A DNA stretch of 64,000 nucleotides from NCBI GenBank assembly GCA_008682415.1, contig VANK01000004.1, positions 434,001-498,000 of the forward strand. The letters are read 5' to 3'. Position numbers and translations under genes: made by a program. The notes beneath the pieces are model-generated. The model was not told where the DNA came from and did no database searches. It saw only the letters and a list, made by a program, of their open reading frames with translations. Shown here piece by piece: positions 41,810-51,600 of the stretch (position 1 is its first letter; each line of letters opens with the position of its first letter). This DNA is from Acidobacteria bacterium AB60. Lineage in GTDB: Bacteria; Acidobacteriota; Terriglobia; Terriglobales; Acidobacteriaceae.

Positions 41810-44464
41810 TTGCGACGAATCCCCCTCTCAACCTATCGGCTGCAGATGAACGCGCAGTTTACGTTTGACGATGCGGCCGCCATCGCCGGATACCTGAAGG
41901 ACCTTGGCATCTCGCACGTGTACTGTTCGCCATATTTGCAGGCGGCCCCGGGCAGCATGCACGGATACGACGTGGTGGACCATCAGAAGGTCAATGAGGA
42001 ACTGGGAGGCGAAGCGGCGCATCAGAGGTTCTGCGACAGGTTGAGCGAATTGAAACTGGGGCAAGTCCTCGACATCGTGCCCAACCACATGGCCATCACC
42101 CCGCAGAACCGGTACTGGTGGGATGTTCTCGAGAATGGCCCTTCGAGCCGATACGCGACATGGTTCGACATTGACTGGCAGTCCGCTGAGGTCAGGCTGC
42201 AGAATAAGGTGCTGATCCCAGTGTTGGGCGATCAATACGGGAAAATTCTCGCGACCGGGCAGATCCGGATTGAGCGCGCGGGCATGGAATTTCGCGTCCG
42301 CTATGTTGACCATCTATTTCCGCTATCCCCCCATTCCCTGGCCGCGATCCTGCGGAGCGCAAGCCGCTTCCTTCAGGATGATGGGCTGGGGTTTATTGCC
42401 GATAGTCTTGCGCGGCTTCCCTCCCCGGACGCGACCGATCCCATCCTCATCCAGGAGCGGCACCGGGACAAGGACGTTATTTACGCCCTGCTGAGCAGAA
42501 GCTGCGAGGAACGCAGCGATGTGTGCGAAGCGATCGGCAAGGCGATCGAAGGCGTGAACGGTGATATCGACGCGTTGGACGACCTGCTGAACCAGCAAAA
42601 CTATAGGCTTGCCTACTGGCGCACCGCAGACCAGGAACTGGGCTACCGCCGATTCTTCGACGTGAATACGCTCATCGGCTTGCGCATGGAGCGCCAACAC
42701 GTGTTCGACGCCACGCACGGGCGCATTTGTGAATGGATCGACCGCGGGGTGCTCGACGGAATCCGCGTGGATCACCCGGATGGCCTCCGCGATCCGCAAC
42801 AATACTTTGACCGGCTGCGGTCCCGGGCAAAGGACGCATGGATCATCGGCGAAAAGATCCTGGAGCCTGGTGAATTTCTTCGCCAGAGCTGGCCCATCGA
42901 TGGAACCACGGGTTACGACTTCCTGAATGTTTGCAACAACCTCCTGGTCTCCGGCGAGGGCCTGCGGGAGTTCAGCGCTATCTATCGCGAGTTCACCGGC
43001 AGGGCCGAGAAGTTCGAGGAGATGGCGCACGAGAAGAAGCTGAATGTGGAGCAGGAGGCCCTGGGAAGCGACGTCAACCGGCTGGCGAACCTGTTTGTGC
43101 AGATCTGCGAAGGAAATCGCGACCGGCGCGATTACACGCGTGCCGAGATCCGTCGCGCTATTCGCGAGGTGGCCGCCTGTTTCTCCATCTATCGAACCTA
43201 CGTGGTTGCGGAACGAAACGAACTCACCGACGACGACCGCCACGAGATCGAAATGGCGGTTGCGCGAGCCAAGCAGTACCGCACGGATATAGACCCAGGG
43301 CTGTTTGATTTCATCGCCGATGTGCTGACGCTTCGCTATCGGGGAGCTCTGGAGAGCGAATTCCTGCTGCGCTTCCAACAGTTCACATCACCCGTGATGG
43401 CAAAGGGAGTCGAAGATACCGTCTTCTACGGCTTCAATCGCATGATCGGATTGAATGAGGTCGGGGGAGCGCCGGCAACGGACGGCTCGACCGCGGACGA
43501 GTTCCACTCCTATTGCAGCAGAATGCAGGCGACCTTTCCCTACACCATGACGACGCTCTCCACGCACGACACAAAGCGTTGCGACGATGTACGCGCCAGG
43601 CTCGCCGCCCTGACAGAGTTGCCGGGCCGATGGAAGAGCGCTCTCTACAGATGGTCGCGTATGAACGCGCGCCACAAAACTAATAAGCTGCCTGACAAGA
43701 ACACGGAGTACTTCCTCTACCAGACTCTGATCGGTGCGTGGCCCATCACCGAGCAGCGATTGCTGACGTACATGGAGAAGGCCGTGCGCGAGGCAAAGGA
43801 ACAGACGAGTTGGACCCAGCAGAACAAAGAGTTCGAGGATGCGCTTCGTCTGTTTATCCAGCAGATTCTCAAGTCGCCGGAGTTCATTCCGGATCTGGAA
43901 GCGATGGTGAGCCGCGTCAACCAGGCAGGCAGAATCAACAGCCTGGCTCAGTCTCTGATTCGCTATACCGCGCCGGGCGTCCCCGACACCTACCAGGGCA
44001 GCGAACTGTGGGACTATCGCCTGGTCGATCCCGACAATCGCAGCCCCGTCGACTATGAGCTGCGCCAGCGACTTTTGAACGAATTGAAGCGAGGCCTCTC
44101 GCCGGAAGAAATTATGAAACGGGCCGACAGCGGCTTGCCCAAACTTTGGGTTGCATTCCGGTCGCTGACCTTGCGACACGATCATCCAACATGCTTCGGC
44201 ACAGACGCAGGCTATGAACCGCTGCTGGGAAATGGGTCCAAGGCGTCTCACGTGGTCGGATACCTGCGAGGCGGCCGCGTGGGAGTTGTCGTTCCCCGGT
44301 GGAACATCACGCGCAGCGAGAGCTGGGCGGGAACAACCATCGATCTTCCCCGGGGCACCTGGCGCAACGTGCTCACGGAAGACACCGTCGAGGGCGGCCG
44401 CATCCGAGTGCAGGCACTCCTCCTCCGTTTCCCGGTGGCTTTGCTCGAGAAGATATCGGAGTAA
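41810..44464 (+). CDS. treY: malto-oligosyltrehalose synthase
   Basis: TreY converts the reducing end of malto-oligosaccharides into a trehalose unit. The 884-residue GH13 protein has RIPLSTYRLQMNAQFTFDDA, GISHVYCSPYLQAAPGSMHGYDV, VLDIVPNHMA, GIRVDHPDGL (nucleophile region, D321), WIIGEKILEPGE (acid/base) and TLSTHDTKRCDDVRAR. Length is normal for the long TreY form. TTG at 41810 is used as the start, with AGGTGA just upstream; no nearer in-frame ATG keeps the first motif. Its stop is 3 bases before treZ, so the pair is one operon. Trehalose is a compatible solute. Confidence 0.95.
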   Translation: MRRIPLSTYRLQMNAQFTFDDAAAIAGYLKDLGISHVYCSPYLQAAPGSMHGYDVVDHQKVNEELGGEAAHQRFCDRLSELKLGQVLDIVPNHMAITPQNRYWWDVLENGPSSRYATWFDIDWQSAEVRLQNKVLIPVLGDQYGKILATGQIRIERAGMEFRVRYVDHLFPLSPHSLAAILRSASRFLQDDGLGFIADSLARLPSPDATDPILIQERHRDKDVIYALLSRSCEERSDVCEAIGKAIEGVNGDIDALDDLLNQQNYRLAYWRTADQELGYRRFFDVNTLIGLRMERQHVFDATHGRICEWIDRGVLDGIRVDHPDGLRDPQQYFDRLRSRAKDAWIIGEKILEPGEFLRQSWPIDGTTGYDFLNVCNNLLVSGEGLREFSAIYREFTGRAEKFEEMAHEKKLNVEQEALGSDVNRLANLFVQICEGNRDRRDYTRAEIRRAIREVAACFSIYRTYVVAERNELTDDDRHEIEMAVARAKQYRTDIDPGLFDFIADVLTLRYRGALESEFLLRFQQFTSPVMAKGVEDTVFYGFNRMIGLNEVGGAPATDGSTADEFHSYCSRMQATFPYTMTTLSTHDTKRCDDVRARLAALTELPGRWKSALYRWSRMNARHKTNKLPDKNTEYFLYQTLIGAWPITEQRLLTYMEKAVREAKEQTSWTQQNKEFEDALRLFIQQILKSPEFIPDLEAMVSRVNQAGRINSLAQSLIRYTAPGVPDTYQGSELWDYRLVDPDNRSPVDYELRQRLLNELKRGLSPEEIMKRADSGLPKLWVAFRSLTLRHDHPTCFGTDAGYEPLLGNGSKASHVVGYLRGGRVGVVVPRWNITRSESWAGTTIDLPRGTWRNVLTEDTVEGGRIRVQALLLRFPVALLEKISE

Positions 44465-44467
44465 TCA

Positions 44468-46207
44468 ATGCATCGATTTGTTGTGTGGGCCCCGCTTGCC
44501 AAAAAAATGGCAGTGCAGGTTGCAGATTCGCGCTATGCCATGACCGGCCCGGACGACCACGGCTGGTGGCGCGTGGACGTGGACTCAGCGGCGCCGGGGA
44601 TGGACTACGGATTCGTCATTGACGACGACGACAGGGCATATCCCGATCCGTGTTCGCTCTGGCAACCAAACGGCGTGCACGCCCTGTCCCGCGTCTACGA
44701 CCAGGGCGCATTCTCCTGGGCGGATGCGGGGTTCCGCGCGGTGCCGCTCTCCAGTGCGATCGTCTACGAACTCCACATTGGGACCTTCACCCCGGACGGA
44801 ACCCTGGATGCAGCGATTGAGAAGCTCGATGAGCTCAAGGATCTCGGCGTTACCCACCTCGAACTGATGCCCGTGTCAGCCTTCGAAGGGCAGCACGGGT
44901 GGGGATATGACGGCGTGGCCCTGTACGCAGTGCACGAGCCTTATGGAGGTCCTGACGCGCTCAAGCGCTTTGTCAACGCGGCGCACGCCAAGGGCATCGC
45001 CGTGCTGCTCGACGTGGTCTACAACCACTTTGGCCCCTCCGGCAACTACACCGGCAAGTTCGGACCCTATATCACGGATCTGCACCATACCCCGTGGGGT
45101 GGAGCGGTGAACCTGGAAGCCGAGTGGGCCAGCGAGGTGCGCCGTTTCTTCTGCGACAATGCCCTCACCTGGATGCGTGACTTCCACATGGATGGTCTGC
45201 GGCTCGACGCAGTGCATGCCTATATCGACCGCTCGGCGGTTCACTTCCTGGAACAACTGGCCGCCGAGACGAAGGCGCTGGAAGCGCAGTTGGCGCGTCC
45301 CCTCGTGCTGATCGCGGAGAGTGATCTCAATGACCCGCGCATCGTCACTTCCCGGGAGGCGGGAGGCTTCGGGATCGACGCGCAATGGAGTGACGACTTC
45401 CATCACGCGCTCTTCGCCGCTCTGTCGCCGGAGCCGCCGGGCGGCTACTATGCAGACTTCGGCAGCGTGGGCCAGGTTGCCAAAGCCCTGGAAGAGACAT
45501 TCGTCTATGACGGCATTTACTCCGCGTACCGGCGCCGCATCCACGGCAAGCCTGCATCCCATCTGAATCAGTTGCGCTTTCTGGGATTCATCCAAAACCA
45601 CGATCAGGTCGGCAATCGGGCTGTCGGAGACCGGCTGCATCAGTCAGTGGGCTTCAATCGCGCCAAGGTTGCCGCGGCTCTCGTGCTCACAGCCCCCTTC
45701 GTCCCCATGATCTTCCAGGGAGAAGAGTGGGCCGCCTCCTCGCCCTTTCAATACTTCGCCGATCACCAGGACGAAGAACTCGCGCGCCTGGTATCCATCG
45801 GACGCAAAAAGGAGTTTGCCGCCTTCGGCTGGCCGCCAGAACAGATTCCCGACCCGGAAAAGAAAGAGGCTTTCGAAAGGTCGCGCCTCGATTGGGATGA
45901 GAGATCTCAGGGGGAACACGCGGAGATGCTCGACTGGTATCGGCAGCTCATCGCGCTCCGCAGGACGACGCCAGAGTTAAATGTGAGTGAGCCGGGCACA
46001 ACGCTGGCTGATTGCGACGAAGACCTCCGATGGCTCAGGGTGCAGAGAAGCGGTATCCAGGTCCTCTGCAATCTCGGAGGAAGCCCCCATTCCTTTGCGG
46101 TCCGCCCTGGCACCCAGGTCCTCGCCCAATCTCACCCAGGGATCGAGCGGAGCGGGAATCAACTGATCTTGCCGGCGGACTCCGTCGCCATCGTCCGGGC
46201 GGCCTGA
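44468..46207 (+). CDS. treZ: malto-oligosyltrehalose trehalohydrolase
   Basis: TreZ releases trehalose from the product of TreY. The 579-residue GH13 enzyme has an N-terminal carbohydrate-binding beta-sandwich (HRFVVWAPLAKKMAVQVADS), VYELHIGTFTPDGT, GYDGVALYAVHEPYGGPDAL, VVYNHFGPSGNY, GLRLDAVHAY (nucleophile D247), LIAESDLNDPRI (acid/base E284) and FIQNHDQVGNR. It starts at ATG 44468, 3 bases after treY. The TreYZ route uses glycogen-like substrates; no glgX or treX is in the window, so debranching would be encoded elsewhere. Confidence 0.96.
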   Translation: MHRFVVWAPLAKKMAVQVADSRYAMTGPDDHGWWRVDVDSAAPGMDYGFVIDDDDRAYPDPCSLWQPNGVHALSRVYDQGAFSWADAGFRAVPLSSAIVYELHIGTFTPDGTLDAAIEKLDELKDLGVTHLELMPVSAFEGQHGWGYDGVALYAVHEPYGGPDALKRFVNAAHAKGIAVLLDVVYNHFGPSGNYTGKFGPYITDLHHTPWGGAVNLEAEWASEVRRFFCDNALTWMRDFHMDGLRLDAVHAYIDRSAVHFLEQLAAETKALEAQLARPLVLIAESDLNDPRIVTSREAGGFGIDAQWSDDFHHALFAALSPEPPGGYYADFGSVGQVAKALEETFVYDGIYSAYRRRIHGKPASHLNQLRFLGFIQNHDQVGNRAVGDRLHQSVGFNRAKVAAALVLTAPFVPMIFQGEEWAASSPFQYFADHQDEELARLVSIGRKKEFAAFGWPPEQIPDPEKKEAFERSRLDWDERSQGEHAEMLDWYRQLIALRRTTPELNVSEPGTTLADCDEDLRWLRVQRSGIQVLCNLGGSPHSFAVRPGTQVLAQSHPGIERSGNQLILPADSVAIVRAA

Positions 46208-46425
46208 AACCATTCCGTCAACCAGTAAACCGATAAACCCTTTTCCCTCAGCTATTTTTGGGGCGTTTTCAAATCTGGTACTGGGCCACAGCAACTGCAC
46301 GGGGATACAACTTCGGTAACCGGCACGCATCCTACTAGTCAGAGATACGAACCACGGTACGCGGTTCAGGACCTCGCATTCTATCTATTTTCGAGGGCGT
46401 AGCGCCTGCACTGAGGTTTTTACCG

Positions 46426-46803
46426 ATGAAGGGATGCATCAATATCGCAGACTTCCGCTGCCGCGCAGTTTCACGGACAGGCTCATCCAAGCGCACTTCT
46501 CGCCGGCTTCACGGTTTCGAAATCGTCCCCCCCACCATCGACCGGGAACGGCATTTGGAGATCATCCAGGAAGCCATCGTGCAGGAAGACCCGCTCGTCT
46601 ATGACATCGGCATCGCCCGCGATGCGCAGCGGTTGAGGCACCGCGCAGTGTTCCGGCCCATCAGTATTCAGCGCAAGGCGAACGTCCTGCGGTTCCGGCG
46701 AGAGGCGCCAGTCCCTATACGAATGGGCAGAGAGGAACGCCGGGCAATGGAGTTCTGGTCCCGTGTTCCGGACGGCCCCTACGATCTTCCCCCCGCGGCG
46801 TAA
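46426..46803 (+). CDS. small protein of unknown function
   Basis: A 125-residue frame with good codon-position bias from residue 27 onward. It reads HGFEIVPPTIDRERHLEIIQ, EAIVQEDPLVYDIGIARDAQ and RMGREERRAMEFWSRVPDG, a mix of helices and strands with charged residues, which looks like a folded cytoplasmic protein. The antisense frame (46483-46848) is less protein-like. GAGG lies 9 bases before the ATG. I do not recognise the family. It sits alone between treZ and a leftward uracil-DNA glycosylase gene. Confidence 0.5.
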   Translation: MKGCINIADFRCRAVSRTGSSKRTSRRLHGFEIVPPTIDRERHLEIIQEAIVQEDPLVYDIGIARDAQRLRHRAVFRPISIQRKANVLRFRREAPVPIRMGREERRAMEFWSRVPDGPYDLPPAA

Positions 46804-46850
46804 ATAAACACTTCCAAACCGGCTGCGCGGCGCTCCTCCGCGCAGCATTG

Positions 46851-47504
46851 CTATTTGCGCAGGAATTTCTTGGCATTGCGCAGGTCTTGAACGAGTTCCG
46901 CCGCCTGCCGGTGACGGTCTTCATCCCGGGGTGCGCGCAAAATCGAAGCAGGATGCGCGGTCGCCAGTACCGGAGGCCACCCCTCCGCCCTCATCACCTC
47001 CCCATGCGATTGAGTCACCCGAAACTGCGCTCCAAGGATCGCTTGCGCCGCGGTCGCCCCCAAGGCCACCAGTAGTTCCGGCTCTATCATCTCGATTTCC
47101 GCCTGGAGCCAGGGACGACAGGCAAAGATCTCGCCCGCGGAAGGCTTCTTGTGCAGGCGCACCTTACCGCGCGGTTCCCACTTGAAGTGCTTGACGGTGT
47201 TGGTGACGTACACCTCGCGGCGATCAATGCCCGCCTCCTCAAGGCATTGATCCAGAAGCCTGCCCGCTGGACCGACAAAGGGCACGCCCTCCCGGTCTTC
47301 ACGGTCTCCCGGCTGCTCTCCCACCATCATCAGCCTGGGCTTCTTCGCGGAAGAGCCGGTCTGCCCGAAGACGGCCTGCGTCGCATTACGGTAAAGATCG
47401 CAACCGCGGCACCCCTGCACCGCTTCAGCAAGAACCGCCAGCGAGCGCGTAGGCGGCACGAACTCCGCTGCTCCGGGGACCTTCGAGGACTGCCGCGATG
47501 CCAT
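46851..47504 (-). CDS. udgX: UdgX-type uracil-DNA glycosylase
   Basis: A 217-residue protein of the type-4/UdgX branch. Signatures: CRGCDLYRNATQAVFG (iron-sulfur cysteines), MMVGEQPGDREDREGVPFVG with PAGRLLD, VYVTNTVKHFKWEP, the loop GKVRLHKKPSAGEI, ACRPWLQAEIE and ATAHPASILRAP. UdgX differs from other UDGs by a KRRIHK loop whose histidine links covalently to the abasic sugar after uracil removal. Here the loop reads KVRLHK: the His is kept but the loop residues differ. The start is ATG at 47504. Catalysis or suicidal trapping is inferred. It is the downstream neighbour of the CHAD gene. Confidence 0.9.
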   Translation of the reverse strand: MASRQSSKVPGAAEFVPPTRSLAVLAEAVQGCRGCDLYRNATQAVFGQTGSSAKKPRLMMVGEQPGDREDREGVPFVGPAGRLLDQCLEEAGIDRREVYVTNTVKHFKWEPRGKVRLHKKPSAGEIFACRPWLQAEIEMIEPELLVALGATAAQAILGAQFRVTQSHGEVMRAEGWPPVLATAHPASILRAPRDEDRHRQAAELVQDLRNAKKFLRK

Positions 47505-47553
47505 CGATGCTGAGATGCCATCGACGTTCGAGCTGGATGCCGGGGACGGCTCC

Positions 47554-48405
47554 TCAAGCCACTCGCGTCAAGTGAATCCCGCGGCTGCGCAGGGAGTTGG
47601 CGGCACGAAGGGCCCCCTGCAGCTTCTGATCAACAAGACGACGGATCTCCTGCAACGTGATCTCATCCTCTTCCCCAATGAGCACGGATTCCGCGGCGCA
47701 TTTCAGTTCCAACCAATCGTGCCAGTCACCCACGGTGTCTTTGACCCGAGCATAGGCGTCGAGGCGACTCGCGCCCTGGCTGGGAGCAAGCTGCAGCATA
47801 TAACGCAACTCTTTGACCCCCTTGCGGAAGTCGTGCAGATTCTCCTGGTTCAGACGAGGCCAGTGGTCCAGCTTCTCGGCAAGAATCTGGAGTGGCGCCG
47901 AGCTGGCCTCCATGGCATGACTTGGCAACTCCATCTTCTCCCATGCGCGTCGCAAGCCCTTCAGCAAAGACCGTGCTTCTGCGCGACGGTGTTTCACCTT
48001 GCGATGGATTCGAGCGGCATCGGCCTCCCTCATACGGGCGAGGTGCTCGATCAACCGCACCACGCCGTCGCTCTTCCCCGTGAGGCTCGTAGCCTTGGCG
48101 ATCAGAACGTCCATATCCCGCACTCGACCCGCAGCACGTCGTATTGGCTTCAAGACCTTGAGAATACGGCAGCCGTCCACCCTGGCCATCCCCTTACCGC
48201 TCTCCGGAGAGACGGCATGGAGAATGGCTTCAAGCTTCCGGATCTGTGTGCGGACTTGATGGACAGCTTCCGGCGCAGGACGGGACGGCAAATCTCGAAG
48301 CAGCTTCCGCAGCGTCCGCGGCGGCTTCCCCGCCCTTCTCAGGTCGATATTCATTTCCATCGCTTTGAGGACTGCCCTCGCGGAGGAGTTGTCGCCATCG
48401 TCCAA
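47554..48405 (-). CDS. CHAD domain-containing protein
   Basis: CHAD proteins are conserved histidine alpha-helical proteins that bind polyphosphate. The 283-residue product has two helical repeats: VHQVRTQIRKLEAILHAVSP and VRDMDVLIAKATSL, then LHDFRKGVKELRYMLQLAPS and VGDWHDWLELK. The conserved His and Arg/Lys residues for polyphosphate binding are visible. TTG at 48405 (GGAG 9 bases upstream) is the longest start; ATG at 48360 is an alternative. It precedes the glycosylase on the minus strand and is divergent from the TonB receptor. No CYTH domain is fused. Confidence 0.87.
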   Translation of the reverse strand: MDDGDNSSARAVLKAMEMNIDLRRAGKPPRTLRKLLRDLPSRPAPEAVHQVRTQIRKLEAILHAVSPESGKGMARVDGCRILKVLKPIRRAAGRVRDMDVLIAKATSLTGKSDGVVRLIEHLARMREADAARIHRKVKHRRAEARSLLKGLRRAWEKMELPSHAMEASSAPLQILAEKLDHWPRLNQENLHDFRKGVKELRYMLQLAPSQGASRLDAYARVKDTVGDWHDWLELKCAAESVLIGEEDEITLQEIRRLVDQKLQGALRAANSLRSRGIHLTRVA

Positions 48406-48586
48406 ACCATTTCACTCCTCCGGACCAGGCGGGTCAAAGGGCGCGCGACGCACGACTCAAACGCCTGAGCAGCGTTCGTGTGGCGCTATCCCGTGGCCCG
48501 CTAGGGTGACATCGTAAATCGAAGGACATAGCCCGGCCGCTTCCCTCGAAGAAAAAAGTCTCCTTGAGTGCGATCAAAGATTCTCC
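48406..48586. other. intergenic region between CHAD and TonB receptor genes
   Basis: No supported gene. TCTCCTTGA occurs twice in direct orientation (48559-48567 and 48582-48590), the second overlapping the TTGACA -35 box. Confidence 0.45.
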
Positions 48587-48615
48587 TTGACAGGGCAAAG
48601 CAGGGCGATGGTAGT
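48587..48615 (+). promoter_or_regulatory. promoter candidate of the TonB-dependent receptor
   Basis: A perfect TTGACA (48587-48592) is followed after 16-17 bases by a weak -10 (TGGTAG/GGTAGT at 48609-48615). The 12-mer TCTCCTTGACAG (48582-48593) is identical to the -35 region of PadR gene 2. The start codon lies about 65 bases downstream. Confidence 0.45.
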
Positions 48616-48681
48616 TTTGTTCGGAGTTTGAACTAATGGGCTGAAAGAGCCCTGAGTTCGGGTAGACTTCGGAGGCCGCAG

Positions 48682-51600
48682 ATGAAGCAAGGGACGCTCA
48701 GGAATTCCCTCCTGAGCCTTTTCACAGGAATCGTGCTGGCACTCGTATGCCAGTTTTCCTCGGCACAGGCGGTGAATGGCACCGTCCTTGGCACCGTCAC
48801 GGACGCCAGCGGCGCGGCGGTTCCAAACGCCAAGGTGACTGCCACAGAAACCTCCACCTCCACCAGTCACCAGACGGTGACTAACGAGAGCGGCAATTAC
48901 ACCTTTCCTGATCTGCCGCCAGGCAATTACAGCGTCACGATCGAAGCGACTGGCTTCAAAAAGGCAACCCAGGAAAAGATTGCTCTGGTCAGCAACTCCA
49001 CCACCCGCGTCGATCTCGCTCTCCAGCCGGGCAATGTGTCAGAGACGGTTCTGGTGACCGAGGCGCCTCCCCTGCTGCAGACCGACCGCGCCGATATCAG
49101 CACCAAGATTGAGACCCAGGAAGTAGTCGACATGCCCCTGGGCACAAATCGCAACTTCCAGACGTTGATCAACCTCGTTCCTGGTGCGGCCCCCGCAACC
49201 TTCCAGCACTCCCAGTTCTTCAATGCCGCCAGTTCCCTGCAGACTGAAGTCAACGGCCTGCCGCGCCAAGGCAATCTCTATCAGATTGAAGGCATCGACG
49301 ACGACGAGCGCACCGGGCTGCTGCAGATCATCATTCCGCCCGCGGAAGCCATCGCAGGCGTCGATATCTCCACCAACAACTTCGAGGCGGAGCTCGGACG
49401 CGCAACCGGCGCCGTCACAAACGTCACCCTGAAATCCGGAACCAACAACTTCCACGGCTCGGTCTTCGAGTTCATCCAGAACAACGACCTCAACGCCCGC
49501 TCGTACTTCGGGGGCAAGCTTGGCCATCTCTCGTACAACTACTTCGGCGGCTCGGTGGGCGGTCCGATCGTCAAAAACAAGCTGTTCATCTTCGGCGACT
49601 ATCTGCGCACTGTCGACCACGAATCAGTGTCGAGTACCTTTACGATTCCGGATTCCCGCTACATCACCAACGCCGGTGCGACGACCGGCTGCTCCGATCC
49701 GGCGGGATGCATCGATCTGAGCGGTGCCTTTTCCACGAACGCGAAGGGACAGAAGACGGGCCAGATCTATGACCCCGCCACCGGCGACGGGAAGGCAACG
49801 CACCGCGCCGCCTTCACCAACAATCAGCTGCCCTTCAGCCGCGTGAACCCTGTCTCGCTCACGGCCCTCCAGCAGCTCAACATCGCCGCTGCCAAATACG
49901 GCACCATCATCAGCAAGCCGCTCAACAATCCCTCAAACAACTACACGACCAACCTGCCGTTCACCAAGACCACCGACAGCTTCGACATCAAGTCGGATTA
50001 TTCGCTTACCGACAAGGACCACTTCAGCGTTCGCTACAGCTATCAAAAGGCCGTGACCTTCCAGGCTGCGGCATTCGGATCGTTCCTGGGCGGCCCGCAG
50101 GGCGGCGGATTTGAAGGAACCGGCACCCAGAAGTCCTACAGCGCCGGGGTCAACTACGACCACGTCTTCTCGCCCACATTCCTGACCGAGGCGCGCATCG
50201 GCGTGGCCCACTTGGGAAACAGCGCCACCCCGATCGATTACGGCACAACCGATGCCTCCACGCTGGGCGTCCCGGGCGTGAACATCTCCGGCCAGCCATT
50301 TACCAGTGGACAGGTCGCCATCACCATTAACGGCGGGTTCTCCAATCCGATCATCGGGTACTCCGCCTCGGTTCCCTGGATCCGCGCCGAATCCAACATC
50401 GACTTTGTCAACAACTGGACCAAGATTCACGGCAATCACACCATCAAGTGGGGCGCTGACGTACGGCGCGTACACGATGACCTGCTGCAGGATCAAACCT
50501 TCAGCCCGCGCGGCGCCTACACCTTCAACGATTCACAAACCTCTGACGCCGCTTCACCGGGTACCACTGTCGCCAACTACATCGCGAGCTTCCTGCTCGA
50601 TCAGCCCAGCCAGGTGGGACGCGATCTGAACACCTTCTTCCCCCGTTATCGCCAGTGGTGGGTCTTTGCCTTCGCCAGCGACAAGTGGCAGGCTACCTCC
50701 AAGCTCACGCTCGACCTGGGCCTCCGCTGGGACTTCTACCCGCCTGCCACCCCTGTGGTCAAAGGCGGCTTCTCCAACTACGATCCCACCACCAACAACC
50801 TCGTGCTCGCGGGCCTGGGCGGCAATCCTTCCAACCTGGGCATGGAAACTCAATACCGCTACTTTGCCCCTCGCACCGGCTTCGCCTATCGCGTCCATAC
50901 CGATACCGTGGTGCGCGGAGGATTCGGCGTCAGCTACACGCCTTTCCCCGACAACACCTACGCGTATAACTATCCCATCCGCGCCAACAACAGCTATCAG
51001 CCCACCGGCAGTTCCAGCTTCACGCCCGCGGTGCTCGCCGATGGAACCACCGTGGCGACATTCCAGGCAGGTTTCCCCGCGCCGGTCCCCATTGCCATTC
51101 CCGCCAGCGGCATCATTCCGGCAAACACTTCGTTCCTCAAGAGCCAGGTATATACGTACATTCCCAAGAACTACAAGAATCCCTACGCAACCTCGTGGAA
51201 CCTGGTGGTGCAGCAGTCCTTGCCTCACGAGATGTCGTTTCAGATTGGCTACGTGGCGAACCATGGCACCGATATCTCCGGTGGGCAGGATATTAACCTT
51301 CCGAGTACTTACGGCGGCGGCAACGCATCCAAGCCGGAAGCTATAGCGTTCGGCCGTACAGCCTCGACCAATCAGTTCTTCCTGGGATTCTCATCGAACT
51401 ATGAGTCGCTGCAGACATCGATGGAGAAGCGCTTTTCACAGGGTCTCTCGTTCAAGTCCGCCTTCACTTGGGGCAAGGGCCTTGGCTACATCCAGGGAGA
51501 CGATGGCGGCCTGATGTTCTTCATCAACTGGCGCCGCAACTATGCACCCGTGGATTGGGATCGCAAGCTGAATTACGAGCAGAGCTTCACCTACGAACTC

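Noticed and set aside
46483..46848. 121-residue minus-strand frame opposite the small unknown protein
   Set aside because: Codon-position bias and composition favour the plus-strand frame at 46426-46803.
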